From JAMXLO01 sp046732975 (GTDB lineage: Bacteria; Pseudomonadota; Alphaproteobacteria; Acetobacterales; Acetobacteraceae), in NCBI GenBank assembly GCA_046732975.1, contig JBKPOG010000107.1, forward strand, positions 1-64,000: a DNA stretch of 64,000 nucleotides, given 5' to 3'. The position numbers and the translations under genes are program-made. Shown in pieces: positions 34,900-43,178 of the stretch (the stretch's first letter is position 1; each line of letters starts with the position of its first letter). Below the pieces are notes generated by a model, which worked only from the letters and a program-made list of their open reading frames with translations, made no database searches and was not told the origin of the DNA.

Positions 34900-35682
34900 A
34901 TGGGCTACTGGGGCAAGATCATCGGCGGCGTGGCGGGATTCGCCATGGGCGGCCCGATGGGCGCCGTGGTCGGTGCTGCTCTGGGACATGCGGCAGACGC
35001 CGGGGCAGCAGGTGATTTCGGTATGCGCTTCGTGCCGCAGGCCGGTTGGAACCCGGCGCGCCTGGCAGCGATGTTCAGCCGTCGCGACCAACTTTTCGCG
35101 ATCTGTGTTGTTGTGCTGTCCGCCAAGCTTGCCAAATGTGATGGCCCGGTCAGGCGCGAGGAGATCGACGCGTTCAAGCGTCAGTTCCGGATCCCGCCCG
35201 AGTCGGTGCGCGACATTGGCCGCCTGTTCGACCAGGCACGCGATAGCTCCGAGGGGTATGAGAGTTACGCATCGCAGTTGGGCGATGCATTCGCCGACAA
35301 CCGAGGTATGCTGGAGGACGTGCTTGCGGCTCTGTTTGCAATTGCGAGAGCCGACGGACCGATGAACCGGCAGGAATTCGACTTCCTGTCACGCACGCAT
35401 CGCGCGCTCGGGTTGGATCAGAACGCCTGGGACCGCGCGCGCGGCGGTAGTTCCCGTCAGGCGCCAGCGCCCGAAGAGCCCGATGCGTACGCGGAACTCG
35501 GCGTAGCACCGTCGGCAAGCGCCGAGGTCATCCGCGCCACCTGGAAGCGGCTGATGCGCGAGAACCACCCTGACAGCCTGGCGGCACGCGGTGTGCCCGC
35601 TGAGTTCATTGCGCGTGCCAACGAGAAGGTGGCGCGGATCAATGCGGCGTGGGACCGGATCAAGCGCGAGCGCGGCTTATGA
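34900..35682 (+). CDS. djlA: TerB/DnaJ-domain co-chaperone (DjlA-like)
   Basis: A 260-residue protein. A glycine-rich hydrophobic N-terminal segment (GKIIGGVAGFAMGGPMGAVV) anchors or inserts in the membrane. A TerB-like helical domain follows (about 40-150), and a C-terminal J domain starts at AYAELGVAPSASAEVI with the essential HPD (ENHPDSLAARG) present. This is the layout of DjlA, which stimulates DnaK at the membrane. Alphaproteobacterial versions are often annotated as molecular chaperone DjiA. The ribosome binding site GGTAAGGGC lies before the ATG. Its stop overlaps the amidase start by 4 bases. Confidence 0.88.
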   Translation: MGYWGKIIGGVAGFAMGGPMGAVVGAALGHAADAGAAGDFGMRFVPQAGWNPARLAAMFSRRDQLFAICVVVLSAKLAKCDGPVRREEIDAFKRQFRIPPESVRDIGRLFDQARDSSEGYESYASQLGDAFADNRGMLEDVLAALFAIARADGPMNRQEFDFLSRTHRALGLDQNAWDRARGGSSRQAPAPEEPDAYAELGVAPSASAEVIRATWKRLMRENHPDSLAARGVPAEFIARANEKVARINAAWDRIKRERGL

Positions 35683-36401
35683 GCCTCCGTATTCGGGACC
35701 TGCCGAGCCCGAATCAGGACGACCGGCCGCCGAGTACGCCAATCGACATGCTGATTCTACATTACACCGGTATGCGCAATGCCAGGGAAGCGATCGAACG
35801 GCTATGCAATCCCGCCGCGCATGTGTCGTCGCACTACGTGGTGGACGAGGATGGCGCCGTATTGCGGCTCGTGCCGGAAGAACGGCGCGCGCACCATGCC
35901 GGCGTGTCATATTGGCGCGGCAATCGCGGGTTGAACGGACGGTCGATTGGCATCGAGATCGTCAACCCGGGTCATGAGTGGGGCTACCGCGACTTTCCTG
36001 TGCTGCAGCTTGCTGCGGTCTGCGACCTGTGCTTGGCAATTCTGGCTCGGCATCCGATTCCGCAGCGCAATATCGTTGCGCACAGCGATGTCGCACCCGA
36101 TCGTAAACAGGATCCAGGTGAAAAGTTCGACTGGCAGGGGTTGGCGGCGAACGGAGTGGGGCTGTGGCCGGAGAATGACGAAGACTTGACCGGCGGCCGT
36201 CACGCCTCCGTCCTTGAGGTCAGGGCGGCACTGATCGATATCGGCTATGACGTGACTGGCGATGGCCCGTTCGATGCGCAAGTCGCCACCGTGCTCCGGG
36301 CATTCCAGCGACATTGGCGACAGGAAGCAATTACCGGTGAAGCCGACCCGGGCACACTCGCGCAACTGAATGCAATTCGGCGTACCGTGTTGGCGCGGTG
36401 A
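35679..36401 (+). CDS. N-acetylmuramoyl-L-alanine amidase (AmpD-like) with peptidoglycan-binding domain
   Basis: A 240-residue amidase. The amidase_2 domain (1-160) contains the zinc-ligand regions LILHYTGM, a middle NGRSIGIEIVNPGH and IVAHSDVAPDRKQDPGEKFDW, all intact. A C-terminal peptidoglycan-binding-like domain follows (VLEVRAALIDIGYDVTGDGPFDAQV). No signal peptide is apparent, so it is probably the cytoplasmic recycling amidase acting on anhydro-muropeptides. The start at 35679 is fixed by the ATGA overlap with djlA, with which it is cotranscribed. Confidence 0.9.
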   Translation: MSLRIRDLPSPNQDDRPPSTPIDMLILHYTGMRNAREAIERLCNPAAHVSSHYVVDEDGAVLRLVPEERRAHHAGVSYWRGNRGLNGRSIGIEIVNPGHEWGYRDFPVLQLAAVCDLCLAILARHPIPQRNIVAHSDVAPDRKQDPGEKFDWQGLAANGVGLWPENDEDLTGGRHASVLEVRAALIDIGYDVTGDGPFDAQVATVLRAFQRHWRQEAITGEADPGTLAQLNAIRRTVLAR

Positions 36402-36431
36402 TTGGGCTCCGACCGCCAGTGCGCGTCGGCG

Positions 36432-36725
36432 CTACGGTCTATTGGCTGAGTGGGATGGTGGCGTTACTGCTGGTCCGCTCTTGCTACCGGGTTTGCCCGG
36501 TATTTTGCTGGTATCCTGCTGCGAAGAGGTTGAGCTGTTCGGCTGCGAGCTGACGCGATCTTGCCCTGATCTCGCCGCCGGTCCGTTCTTGCTGCCAGGT
36601 TGGCCTGCTATTCCGGCACCCGAGTTCTGTGCACTCGGCGCAGTTGCGGCAGGATTGCCAGCGGTTTGCGCCCCGGCGGGGACGGCCAGAAAGACAATCA
36701 CGGTGGTTGCCTTCAGCAGGTTCAT
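36432..36725 (-). CDS. Small exported protein with PGSKxGPA repeats
   Basis: A 97-residue protein with a signal peptide (MNLLKATTVIVFLAVPAGAQ) and a disordered Ser/Pro/Gln-rich mature part. Two similar units occur: GIAGQPGSKNGPAARSG and KIPGKPGSKSGPAVTPPS. An excellent ribosome binding site, GGAGGTAACG, lies directly before ATG 36725 and decides this start against 36809. Similar small exported proteins with this PGxKxGPA motif occur in rhizobia and acetic-acid-bacteria relatives; their function is unknown. It converges on the amidase gene. Confidence 0.68.
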   Translation of the reverse strand: MNLLKATTVIVFLAVPAGAQTAGNPAATAPSAQNSGAGIAGQPGSKNGPAARSGQDRVSSQPNSSTSSQQDTSKIPGKPGSKSGPAVTPPSHSANRP

Positions 36726-37496
36726 CGTTACCTCCAGAGTGTTCCCTCGGGTCAACCAGGGTTGGTTCGCATCGTGAGGAACGTGTCGGAAGGCTTCGAG
36801 TTGCGGCATGTAAGCAGCTAACTTGCGCTCCCGAAACGGGCGAGCACCTCTTCGTAGCGGGCGACGCGCGTCGAGTGAGCCAGGTCGCTGGCGGCGTGCC
36901 AGTCATCTGGTGCTGCGCTCGCGTATCAGTGTGGTGACCATGTGTTCTGTTATGTCGTCCCGCAAACGATGGCAGGAGAGATGGTGCGTGACCCCGAGGC
37001 CCGATACAGGGGCGTGCCTGGAACAGCGTTCGCCCGTGCTTTTGGAAGGCCGCCTCGGTCGCATAGGTTTAGACGAAAGGCTCGCCGCTCACAGGCAAGC
37101 GCCTGTCCTGAGTCCGGCAATCGGCGGAAAGGAGTTCCATGTTCCGAGTCCTGCGCTCGCTGCTTGTCGCTTTGCCATTCGGTAGCGTCCTCGCGGATGC
37201 GCCGTGGGCTTTTGCGAAGTGACGCTGACGCCGCTGGACCTGTCGTTCCATCCCGGTGCCAGCGCAAGGGAAGCCGCCCAGTTTGCGACCTTCATCGAGC
37301 AAGGTACGCGGATGTAGCAAGGTCAACGGATGATGCCGTCCAAGCCGCGCCTGCAACCCTGACAGATTTCTTCAGCAACACGAAAGCCCCGATCGGCGCC
37401 AATCTTCCAGCAGCACTGTAGCTGGTGTCGGCGCGAGTTTGATCGCACTCGGCAGAGCAACCGGGTCAACCAACCTTCAGGAGATTGGCGCATAAC
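36726..37496. other. Region without an intact gene
   Basis: Several frames are open but none has a recognised domain. A short plus-strand start at 37140 with AGGAG 5 bases upstream reads MFRVLRSLLVALPFGSVLAD, a signal-peptide-like sequence, and stops after about 27 codons; further coding-like pieces (SFHPGASAREAAQFATFIEQG) follow in another frame. This is probably a decayed exported-protein gene. No RNA gene was recognised. Confidence 0.4.
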
Positions 37497-37847
37497 ATGA
37501 CCGTGAAGCGCATCGTTCCAAATATCACCGCCACTCGTGTTGTCGATGCCGTAAGCTTTTACCGCGATGTCCTTGGGCTGGCGGTGGTCATGGACCAGGG
37601 GTGGATCGTGACGTTTGCCTCCAACGGAGTTGCAGCACCCCAGATCAGTGTGGCGACCGAAGGTGGATCAGCAACTGCGGTGCCCGACCTCTCGATCGAG
37701 GTGGACAACTTCGAGGAGGTCATGAAGCGTGTGGTCAGTGCCGGGTTGCCCATCGAGTATGGTCCGGTCGATGAGCCCTGGGGCGTTCGACGGCTCTATG
37801 TGCGCGACCCTTTCGGCCGATTGGTGAACATCCTGACTCACCTTTGA
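37497..37847 (+). CDS. VOC/glyoxalase superfamily protein
   Basis: A 116-residue vicinal-oxygen-chelate fold protein: NITATRVVDAVSFYRDVLGLAVV at the N-terminus, then IEVDNFEEVMKRVVSAG, and a C-terminal VRRLYVRDPFGRLVNIL, as in glyoxalase/bleomycin-resistance proteins. The reaction is unknown. The start is uncertain: ATG 37497 has AGGAG 13 bases upstream, and TTG 37485 has it only 1 base upstream; ATG is preferred. It stands alone between decayed stretches. Confidence 0.82.
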   Translation: MTVKRIVPNITATRVVDAVSFYRDVLGLAVVMDQGWIVTFASNGVAAPQISVATEGGSATAVPDLSIEVDNFEEVMKRVVSAGLPIEYGPVDEPWGVRRLYVRDPFGRLVNILTHL

Positions 37848-38143
37848 GTCCCGCTATAGTTCGCTGCGAGCGGAGCTTTCAACGATCCAAAGTTCCTACC
37901 CGGGTAGTCCGCGCCGAATTTCCCGTGACCAGCCGCAATCGCGAGCGAACTGTCGCAAAGACACATCGGCCCAATATGCTGAGGCGCTGTGCGATCCCAT
38001 TGTCACTTGGATCTTGGTGGATGCCATTGGCGACTGGGTCCTGGCCCATCGCGTGGTGTAGGTGTGGCGAGCTCCCGGGCGGGTTAGGCCACCGGCACTC
38101 TCGGCTCGCTGTCGATGGTGCTGAGCGTCGGCACGGAGCCGGC
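37848..38143. other. Intergenic stretch, no intact gene
   Basis: One plus-strand stretch near 37975-38061 reads CDPIVTWILVDAIGDWVL and stops at 38059-38061. It looks coding but has no start or partner and cannot be assigned. No other feature is visible. Confidence 0.4.
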
Positions 38144-38539
38144 TCAGCGCAGGCCCCGTCGTTCCATGATCTCACCGAGCTTGCGTGACGAACCATTCAG
38201 CAATGCGGTCGCCATAGCTCGCGCCGTTTTTGCGGAAAGCTGAAAACCCAGCCATCCAAAACCCGAGTGACGTAAAGCCAGTACTTGATCGTCCGTTTCC
38301 TTCGCAAAAACACACATCCACTCTGGCTCCCTTTGGCCTCTGATCCTTTCACCGTTTTCCAGCGTCATAGGAATCTTCTTGGCGAGCTTCTCGCGTTGCT
38401 GAGCTAGATGGGTGATCAACCTATCTAGACCGTCCGCATCCATTTCGGAACGCCCAACACACTCATCGCCTTGCCAGAGTTCGATCGAGAGGTTGGCTTT
38501 TGCGGATTCATCGATGTGAGTTCTTAGATCGAGTGACAC
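38144..38539 (-). CDS. Hypothetical protein, 131 residues
   Basis: A small soluble protein that I do not recognise. An N-terminal half with acidic helices and AQQREKLAKKIP is followed by VLALRHSGFGWLGFQLSAKT and RAMATALLNGS. The start is a GTG at 38539 with GGAG 8 bases upstream, a credible initiation site. Codon use resembles its neighbours moderately, with a lower GC content than the surrounding conserved genes. It lies between two decayed stretches. The remains of a GNAT gene lie on the opposite strand next to it. Confidence 0.55.
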   Translation of the reverse strand: MSLDLRTHIDESAKANLSIELWQGDECVGRSEMDADGLDRLITHLAQQREKLAKKIPMTLENGERIRGQREPEWMCVFAKETDDQVLALRHSGFGWLGFQLSAKTARAMATALLNGSSRKLGEIMERRGLR

Positions 38540-38629
38540 CGCGGGCTCCGTCTGATCGAGGGATGTTCAATCCTTTACCCGTCAGAGCCGCTTCCTGCAA
38601 AAGGGACGACCTAAGAGGTCACAACGGGG

Positions 38630-38948
38630 ATGAGTTGCGACCCTATTCTTCGCCTCGCGCCGCAGAAATAACCTACTTATTGGACCCTGCATTTTGGGGG
38701 CAGGGTCTTGCCCTGAGATGGCATGGACAGCGATTGCACACACCCTCGGTTCCTTGCAGATTGACACGATTGTGGCAGGAGCCGATCAACCCAACCCAGC
38801 GTCGCTGGCCCGCGATGTTTCGCCTTGGCATGCGCTTTCATCAGATGTCCAGTACCCGCTCGGAGCAGGTTTGGAGTAGGTGCTTTGCCGCGATGATCCC
38901 GGACCGAACCCGCACCCAGCGGAAATAGCTCTGGTGCCACCTAAATAA
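38630..38948 (+). pseudogene. GNAT-family N-acetyltransferase, frameshifted remnant
   Basis: Three reading frames in succession carry parts of one GNAT domain. The first is AEITYLLDPAFWGQGLA (motif A start); the next is IDTIVAGADQPNPASLA; another frame holds RLGMRFHQ; and a return to the second frame gives DVQYPLGAGLE. A stop at 38877 replaces the expected Tyr codon (YVLCRDDPGP pattern), and the frame then continues in phase to a final stop at 38946. The acetyl-CoA-binding motif is broken by shifts. The 5' part is missing. Confidence 0.7.
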
Positions 38949-38962
38949 GCAGGAAGACCTGG

Positions 38963-39493
38963 ATGGCTCTTACACCTATTCGCGGTGCCCCGCCCGGCGC
39001 ACCCAATCCTGACTTCCCCATTGAAAACCCGGGGGCGAAGCCGGCGCGACCTACCGTTCCGCCAGCGTCTGCCGATCAGTCGCCAACACCTCCTGTCCGA
39101 CAGAGGCACACGCCGGTCGAAATAAGCGGTGGCGGTGTCACCTTCAGATTCAGGGTCATTCCAGAACAGCCAGCCATCGCGCGTGCGAGCATGACCATCC
39201 ACATCGTCAAAGACGCGGTGGATGCATCGGCCGCGCAAATGCTTGGGTTCCTTCGGATGTCAGCCGGAACCGCGAGGTCGTTCCTTACCGATCTACGGAA
39301 TGGGCGTTCTCCCATTCTCGCCATGGGCGACGAGGACGGCGACGTGCAGATCGAATATGGAAGCACGGACAGCGAGCCTGTCCTGAAGGTGCGCAAGCCG
39401 GGGGCACGAGACGTGTTACACTGCCGGACCATCGAAAAGGGACTCGACTTGTCGGCGACTGCGAACGAGCTTCTTGCCGATCTGGGCGCGTAA
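38963..39493 (+). CDS. Hypothetical protein, 176 residues
   Basis: An unrecognised protein. Residues 1-50 are proline-rich and disordered (GAPPGAPNPDFPIENPGAKP). The rest is probably folded, with VTFRFRVIPEQPAI and a helix AAQMLGFLRMSAGTARSFL, then GDVQIEYGS and a closing helix. AGGAAG lies 7 bases before the ATG. Its coding character looks real but no family can be named. It follows the decayed GNAT gene by 14 bases, and its role is unknown. Confidence 0.5.
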   Translation: MALTPIRGAPPGAPNPDFPIENPGAKPARPTVPPASADQSPTPPVRQRHTPVEISGGGVTFRFRVIPEQPAIARASMTIHIVKDAVDASAAQMLGFLRMSAGTARSFLTDLRNGRSPILAMGDEDGDVQIEYGSTDSEPVLKVRKPGARDVLHCRTIEKGLDLSATANELLADLGA

Positions 39494-39706
39494 GCCCTGG
39501 CCGATTATGGCCTCCGCCACGGCGCCCATCTCCATCAGCTTATCCAGCAGGAGGCCGCACGGCACCGATACGTCAGTACTAACGATATATTTGGCTGGAC
39601 AGAAGTGAGCCGGGCAGGGAACGCTAGGCTTGCGCCCATGCACCCCCGCGGTTTGCCGGGATGAGGTGAGGCAGGCGAGTGCGGGCGCCTGCCTCAAACT
39701 TGCGTT

Positions 39707-41545
39707 TCAGCCGTGCGGCAAAACTAGGCTTTGTAGCTGGTTCAATGCCGCCTGGAGATCGCTCATACCAAGGCTGCCGGTGGGAGCACTCTGCGGTTGC
39801 ATGAACGGTAAACTCGGCAAAGGTGGCAGGCCGTGAACATAATCCGTGGCTGCCTGGATTTGAGCGGCCGCACCTTGCAGGTCGGACGAGACCTTGGCCA
39901 GCATCGCGTCAATTGCAGCCCACGGGTCGTTGGTAGCTTGACTGGGAGACGAGACAAAGGATGACTGTTGTGGGGTGTTGAGAGCCAGGCTGATGATACT
40001 GGTTCCAGCCGTGTCGCCGACGCTGTACGAAGCGGTGTCTGTATTCGAGGTGAGACCAAACGGGACGAGAGTGTTCCACCCATAGCTAACCGTATGGTTG
40101 CCATTCACCGAGACGCTGCTTGTGTAAGTTCCCGAAGTGGTCGCGGTGCCAGAGCCCACGTGCGATATCATGCTTGCACCTGGAGCCAGGTCAGACGAAT
40201 CGAAGGCGAAACCCCGGACACTGAGTTGATGCTCCGTGACATTGCCAGTGTTGGTGACAAGCGCTGCACGCAACACCTGTGTGCCGACCCCGACGTTCGG
40301 CGCCGTGGTGTAGCCGACCACATTTGGCGTGCTGCCAGTGGCATTCTTGAACGCTGCCTGGATGTTGGCAGCGGTCGCGAAACCTGGCATCTGATGAAAG
40401 TACCACGTCTGACCGTTATCGAACGATTCGAGGTTCTCGACGTTGACGGTAGCCTTCTGATCTAAGCCTACCTGTACCCCTTTCCAGGAGTTGTCACCGA
40501 AAACAGCCTGCGACGACTGTATCTCGACCATGGTGCCGATCGAGAGCCCGGCATCCATATCGGCCTGGGTTACGGTGTAGCTGTAGTGCAGCAATTTGGC
40601 TTGGCTCGGCAACAGGGTGTCGGTGCTCAGTGTGGTCCAAACACCGTTCAGTTTTTCTGTGGTTGTTGTGTCGAGAGTGACGTTGCCGGTATTGGCCTCT
40701 ATGACAGTGAAGTTGATCACTTCGCCGGCATGATCGACCGAGTTCTTATCGCTGGATACCAGGAGAACCGACGCTTTAGGATCTTGTACGACAGGTGTTG
40801 TGACGGTGGTCGATGCATGATCACCCTGATCATCGGTCACCGAGAACGTGTTTGCGATGCCACCAGTGGCCCGCGCTGGCGCGGTGCTGACCCCATCGCC
40901 GTCTATATCGCTTTGAGTAACATGATACTTGCTGGTGTAAGTCCATGTTTGGCCGACGTCCAGGTGGTTCAAACTCTGACCGTCGGCCGTCTGGAGCCCC
41001 GTCAAGGTCTCGTTGCCGGTATTGGTTACCCTGACGGTATAGTTGATGGTCTGATAGCTGTGATCGACTTTGCTATCGTTGCGCACATCGTAAGATGTCG
41101 TATTGAAATCTGCTGCGATCGAGAGTCCGGGGAGTTGCAGAACCGGCACGCTTGCCGTGGCAAAAACCTGGTCGCCATTGTCGTCGGTGGCTCTCGCGGC
41201 GATGGCGGCGGTGCCGTTATCGATGTCAGCCTGCGCAACGTTATATCGGCCAATGAACGACCGCGATTCGCCACCGTCAATCTCGGCATTCTGGCCCAAG
41301 ATGGCGCCCGAACCGTCATACACAACGACATTGGCGAGGTCGGCGCTGCCGGTGTTGGTTAGCGTGACCGTATAGGCGAGGGTTTCGCCGGCATGGTCGA
41401 CAACCTGGTTGGGCTCCGGCAGCAATCCCAGCGTGTCGCCGGGATCGCCGGACGCAAGGTCGACGCTCGAATAACCAATCTGATTGATCAGTATAGCAAG
41501 GGGAGCGAGGAGCGAATCTGTGCCGCTCTTGGTTAAGCTATCCAT
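39707..41545 (-). CDS. Repeat protein with DUF11/DUF7507-like beta-sandwich units
   Basis: A 612-residue protein. Residues about 40-345 hold three diverged units of roughly 100 residues, each with a variant of ETLAYTVTLTNTGSADL, INYTVRVTNTGNETLTGL or INFTVIEANTGNVTL, followed by a YTVTQADID motif, as in DUF11/DUF7507-type Ig-like repeats of bacterial surface proteins. Residues 345-520 are Gly/Ser/Thr-rich and contain another VTNTGNVTEHQLSV. The end is helical (DPWAAIDAMLAKVSSDLQ, LQAALNQLQSLVLPHG). No N-terminal signal peptide, LPxTG or autotransporter barrel is seen, so secretion would need a C-terminal-signal (type I) route, which is inference. AGGGG lies 8 bases before ATG 41545. Codon use is less GC-biased than neighbours, suggesting acquisition. 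Confidence 0.75.
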   Translation of the reverse strand: MDSLTKSGTDSLLAPLAILINQIGYSSVDLASGDPGDTLGLLPEPNQVVDHAGETLAYTVTLTNTGSADLANVVVYDGSGAILGQNAEIDGGESRSFIGRYNVAQADIDNGTAAIAARATDDNGDQVFATASVPVLQLPGLSIAADFNTTSYDVRNDSKVDHSYQTINYTVRVTNTGNETLTGLQTADGQSLNHLDVGQTWTYTSKYHVTQSDIDGDGVSTAPARATGGIANTFSVTDDQGDHASTTVTTPVVQDPKASVLLVSSDKNSVDHAGEVINFTVIEANTGNVTLDTTTTEKLNGVWTTLSTDTLLPSQAKLLHYSYTVTQADMDAGLSIGTMVEIQSSQAVFGDNSWKGVQVGLDQKATVNVENLESFDNGQTWYFHQMPGFATAANIQAAFKNATGSTPNVVGYTTAPNVGVGTQVLRAALVTNTGNVTEHQLSVRGFAFDSSDLAPGASMISHVGSGTATTSGTYTSSVSVNGNHTVSYGWNTLVPFGLTSNTDTASYSVGDTAGTSIISLALNTPQQSSFVSSPSQATNDPWAAIDAMLAKVSSDLQGAAAQIQAATDYVHGLPPLPSLPFMQPQSAPTGSLGMSDLQAALNQLQSLVLPHG

Positions 41546-41903
41546 AAAATTTACCCCTGAAAATGCGATGGAAGTATTCTACGTCTTTGGTCGGTCATCG
41601 CCCGTGGGCGTATCCGAAAAACTAGCGGAACGTTATAATTACGCAATTTGTCCGTTTGGATAGTGCACCAATATCCATTGGCCAAGATGGTTAGGCTCCC
41701 GGATTCTCAGTGCCGGAATCACTGACCAGGGCCTACCGAGGCAGTGCCCGAACCAGCAGGGCTTCCGCGTGCAATCGTACTCTGCTTTGCGTCTTGCCCT
41801 CTGATCGCCTGTTCAGCTGCGCGGAAATGCAAACCTTGACCAGGCGGTAAGCTCCGCACCGAAGGTTCGACGTTCCGACAGCTGCGTGTCAGTCTTGCAG
41901 TCA
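41546..41903. other. AT-richer intergenic region between divergent genes
   Basis: About 360 bases upstream of both the repeat protein (minus) and the MFS gene (plus). It contains an AT-rich patch near 41615-41660 that could hold promoters, but no clear -35/-10 pair or operator was identified. No gene is supported. Confidence 0.4.
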
Positions 41904-43169
41904 ATGACAGATGCCACAGACCAAGCGTCGGCCTCGAGCGGGTCGCATGGAGAGATCGGTCCAGACCGCCATTGGCAGGTCACTCTGTGGGCCATGGTCG
42001 GCATCCAGTTCATCATGACCATGGCGTTCAGCTTCCTCAGCCCGATCATGCCGTTGTTTCTGCCCAAACTCGGCGTGACCACCGAGGCGGGCATCGACCT
42101 GTGGTCCGGCATCCTCAATGGCTCGACCTCATTCGTCGCAGCCTTCGCGTCGCCGCTCTGGGGTCGCCTGGCCGATAATTACGGCCGCAAGCCAATGCTG
42201 ATCCGCTCCAGCTGCGCCATTGCGTTCTTCACTGCGCTGATGGGCCTGTCGCTGAACGTATGGCAGTTCTTTGGTGCCCGCGCGCTGATGGGCGTGTTCG
42301 CCGGCTTCTCTTCGACCGCAATGGCATTAGTCGCCAGCCAGGTGCCCGAACAGCGTCTGGGCTACGCCCTCGGTTGGCTCAGCACCGGGCAATTGGTGGG
42401 CTCGCTCGTGGGGCCGGTGATCGGGGGCATTCTCGCCGACCTCACCGGCAGCTATCGCATCCCGTTTTATTGCACCTCCGCCATAACCTTTGCTGCAGTG
42501 TTCCTGGTGTGGCGTGGCGTCCCCGAGCGCTTCGTGCGCCCCGATGGCGGCCGTCGCAGGCGAGGTGGCCTGCGCGGCCTGGCACTGTTGATCGGGGCCA
42601 CTGGCGTGTTGCCGCTGTTCTTCGTGCTGCTGATGGCGCAGTTCAGTACCCGTGCGGTGCAGCCAGTGGTAACGCTGTTCGTGCAAGAACTGACCGGACC
42701 GCGGCCGGACCTCGCCACCCTCGGAGGTGTTGCCTTTTCCGTCACGGGTCTCGCCGGCATGATCGCGGTGCCGCTGCTTGGCAAGCACAGCGACGAGATC
42801 GGATACCGTCGCGTATTACTGATCTGCCTGCTGGGCGCCACGCTGACCAGCCTGCCGCAAGGCTTCGCGCAGAGCTACTGGGTGTTCGCGCTGGAGCGGT
42901 TCGGTGTCGGCCTGTTCATCGGCGGCATTCTGCCGACGGCCAACGCGTTGATCGGCCGCATGGTGCCACGGTCCGACCGCGGCACGGTCTATGGCATGAC
43001 GGCCTCGGCCAGCTTCCTTGGCAATTCGCTGGGTCCGCTGAACGGCGGCGCGATCGCCGCCTCGTTCGGCCTGCGCTGGGTGTTCCTGATCACCGCTGCA
43101 CTGCTGTTGGCCAACCTGATCTGGGTCTATCTGACCGTCCCCGAATATGTGGACGTTGGTCGCGAATAG
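41904..43169 (+). CDS. MFS transporter (DHA1-like)
   Basis: A 421-residue major-facilitator transporter with about 12 predicted helices. The first helix (WAMVGIQFIMTMAFSFLSPI) is followed by the loop 2-3 motif GRLADNYGRKPML, the family signature. The midpoint loop is Arg-rich (PDGGRRRRGG). An in-frame GTG at 41886 would add six residues; ATG 41904 is chosen but neither has a strong ribosome binding site. It begins 9 bases before the M20 peptidase gene ends of operon logic: transporter plus hydrolase suggests import of a peptide-like or acylated substrate, or export of a product. Confidence 0.88.
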   Translation: MTDATDQASASSGSHGEIGPDRHWQVTLWAMVGIQFIMTMAFSFLSPIMPLFLPKLGVTTEAGIDLWSGILNGSTSFVAAFASPLWGRLADNYGRKPMLIRSSCAIAFFTALMGLSLNVWQFFGARALMGVFAGFSSTAMALVASQVPEQRLGYALGWLSTGQLVGSLVGPVIGGILADLTGSYRIPFYCTSAITFAAVFLVWRGVPERFVRPDGGRRRRGGLRGLALLIGATGVLPLFFVLLMAQFSTRAVQPVVTLFVQELTGPRPDLATLGGVAFSVTGLAGMIAVPLLGKHSDEIGYRRVLLICLLGATLTSLPQGFAQSYWVFALERFGVGLFIGGILPTANALIGRMVPRSDRGTVYGMTASASFLGNSLGPLNGGAIAASFGLRWVFLITAALLLANLIWVYLTVPEYVDVGRE

Positions 43170-43178
43170 GAGACAGAC

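Noticed and set aside
39416..39697. Minus-strand 93-codon frame with a coding-like start
   Set aside because: It overlaps the end of the 176-residue gene and has no clear ribosome binding site or family, so it was left out.
40586..41362. Plus-strand frame of 258 codons
   Set aside because: Antisense to the repeat protein, whose repeated motifs and ribosome binding site make the minus strand the coding one.
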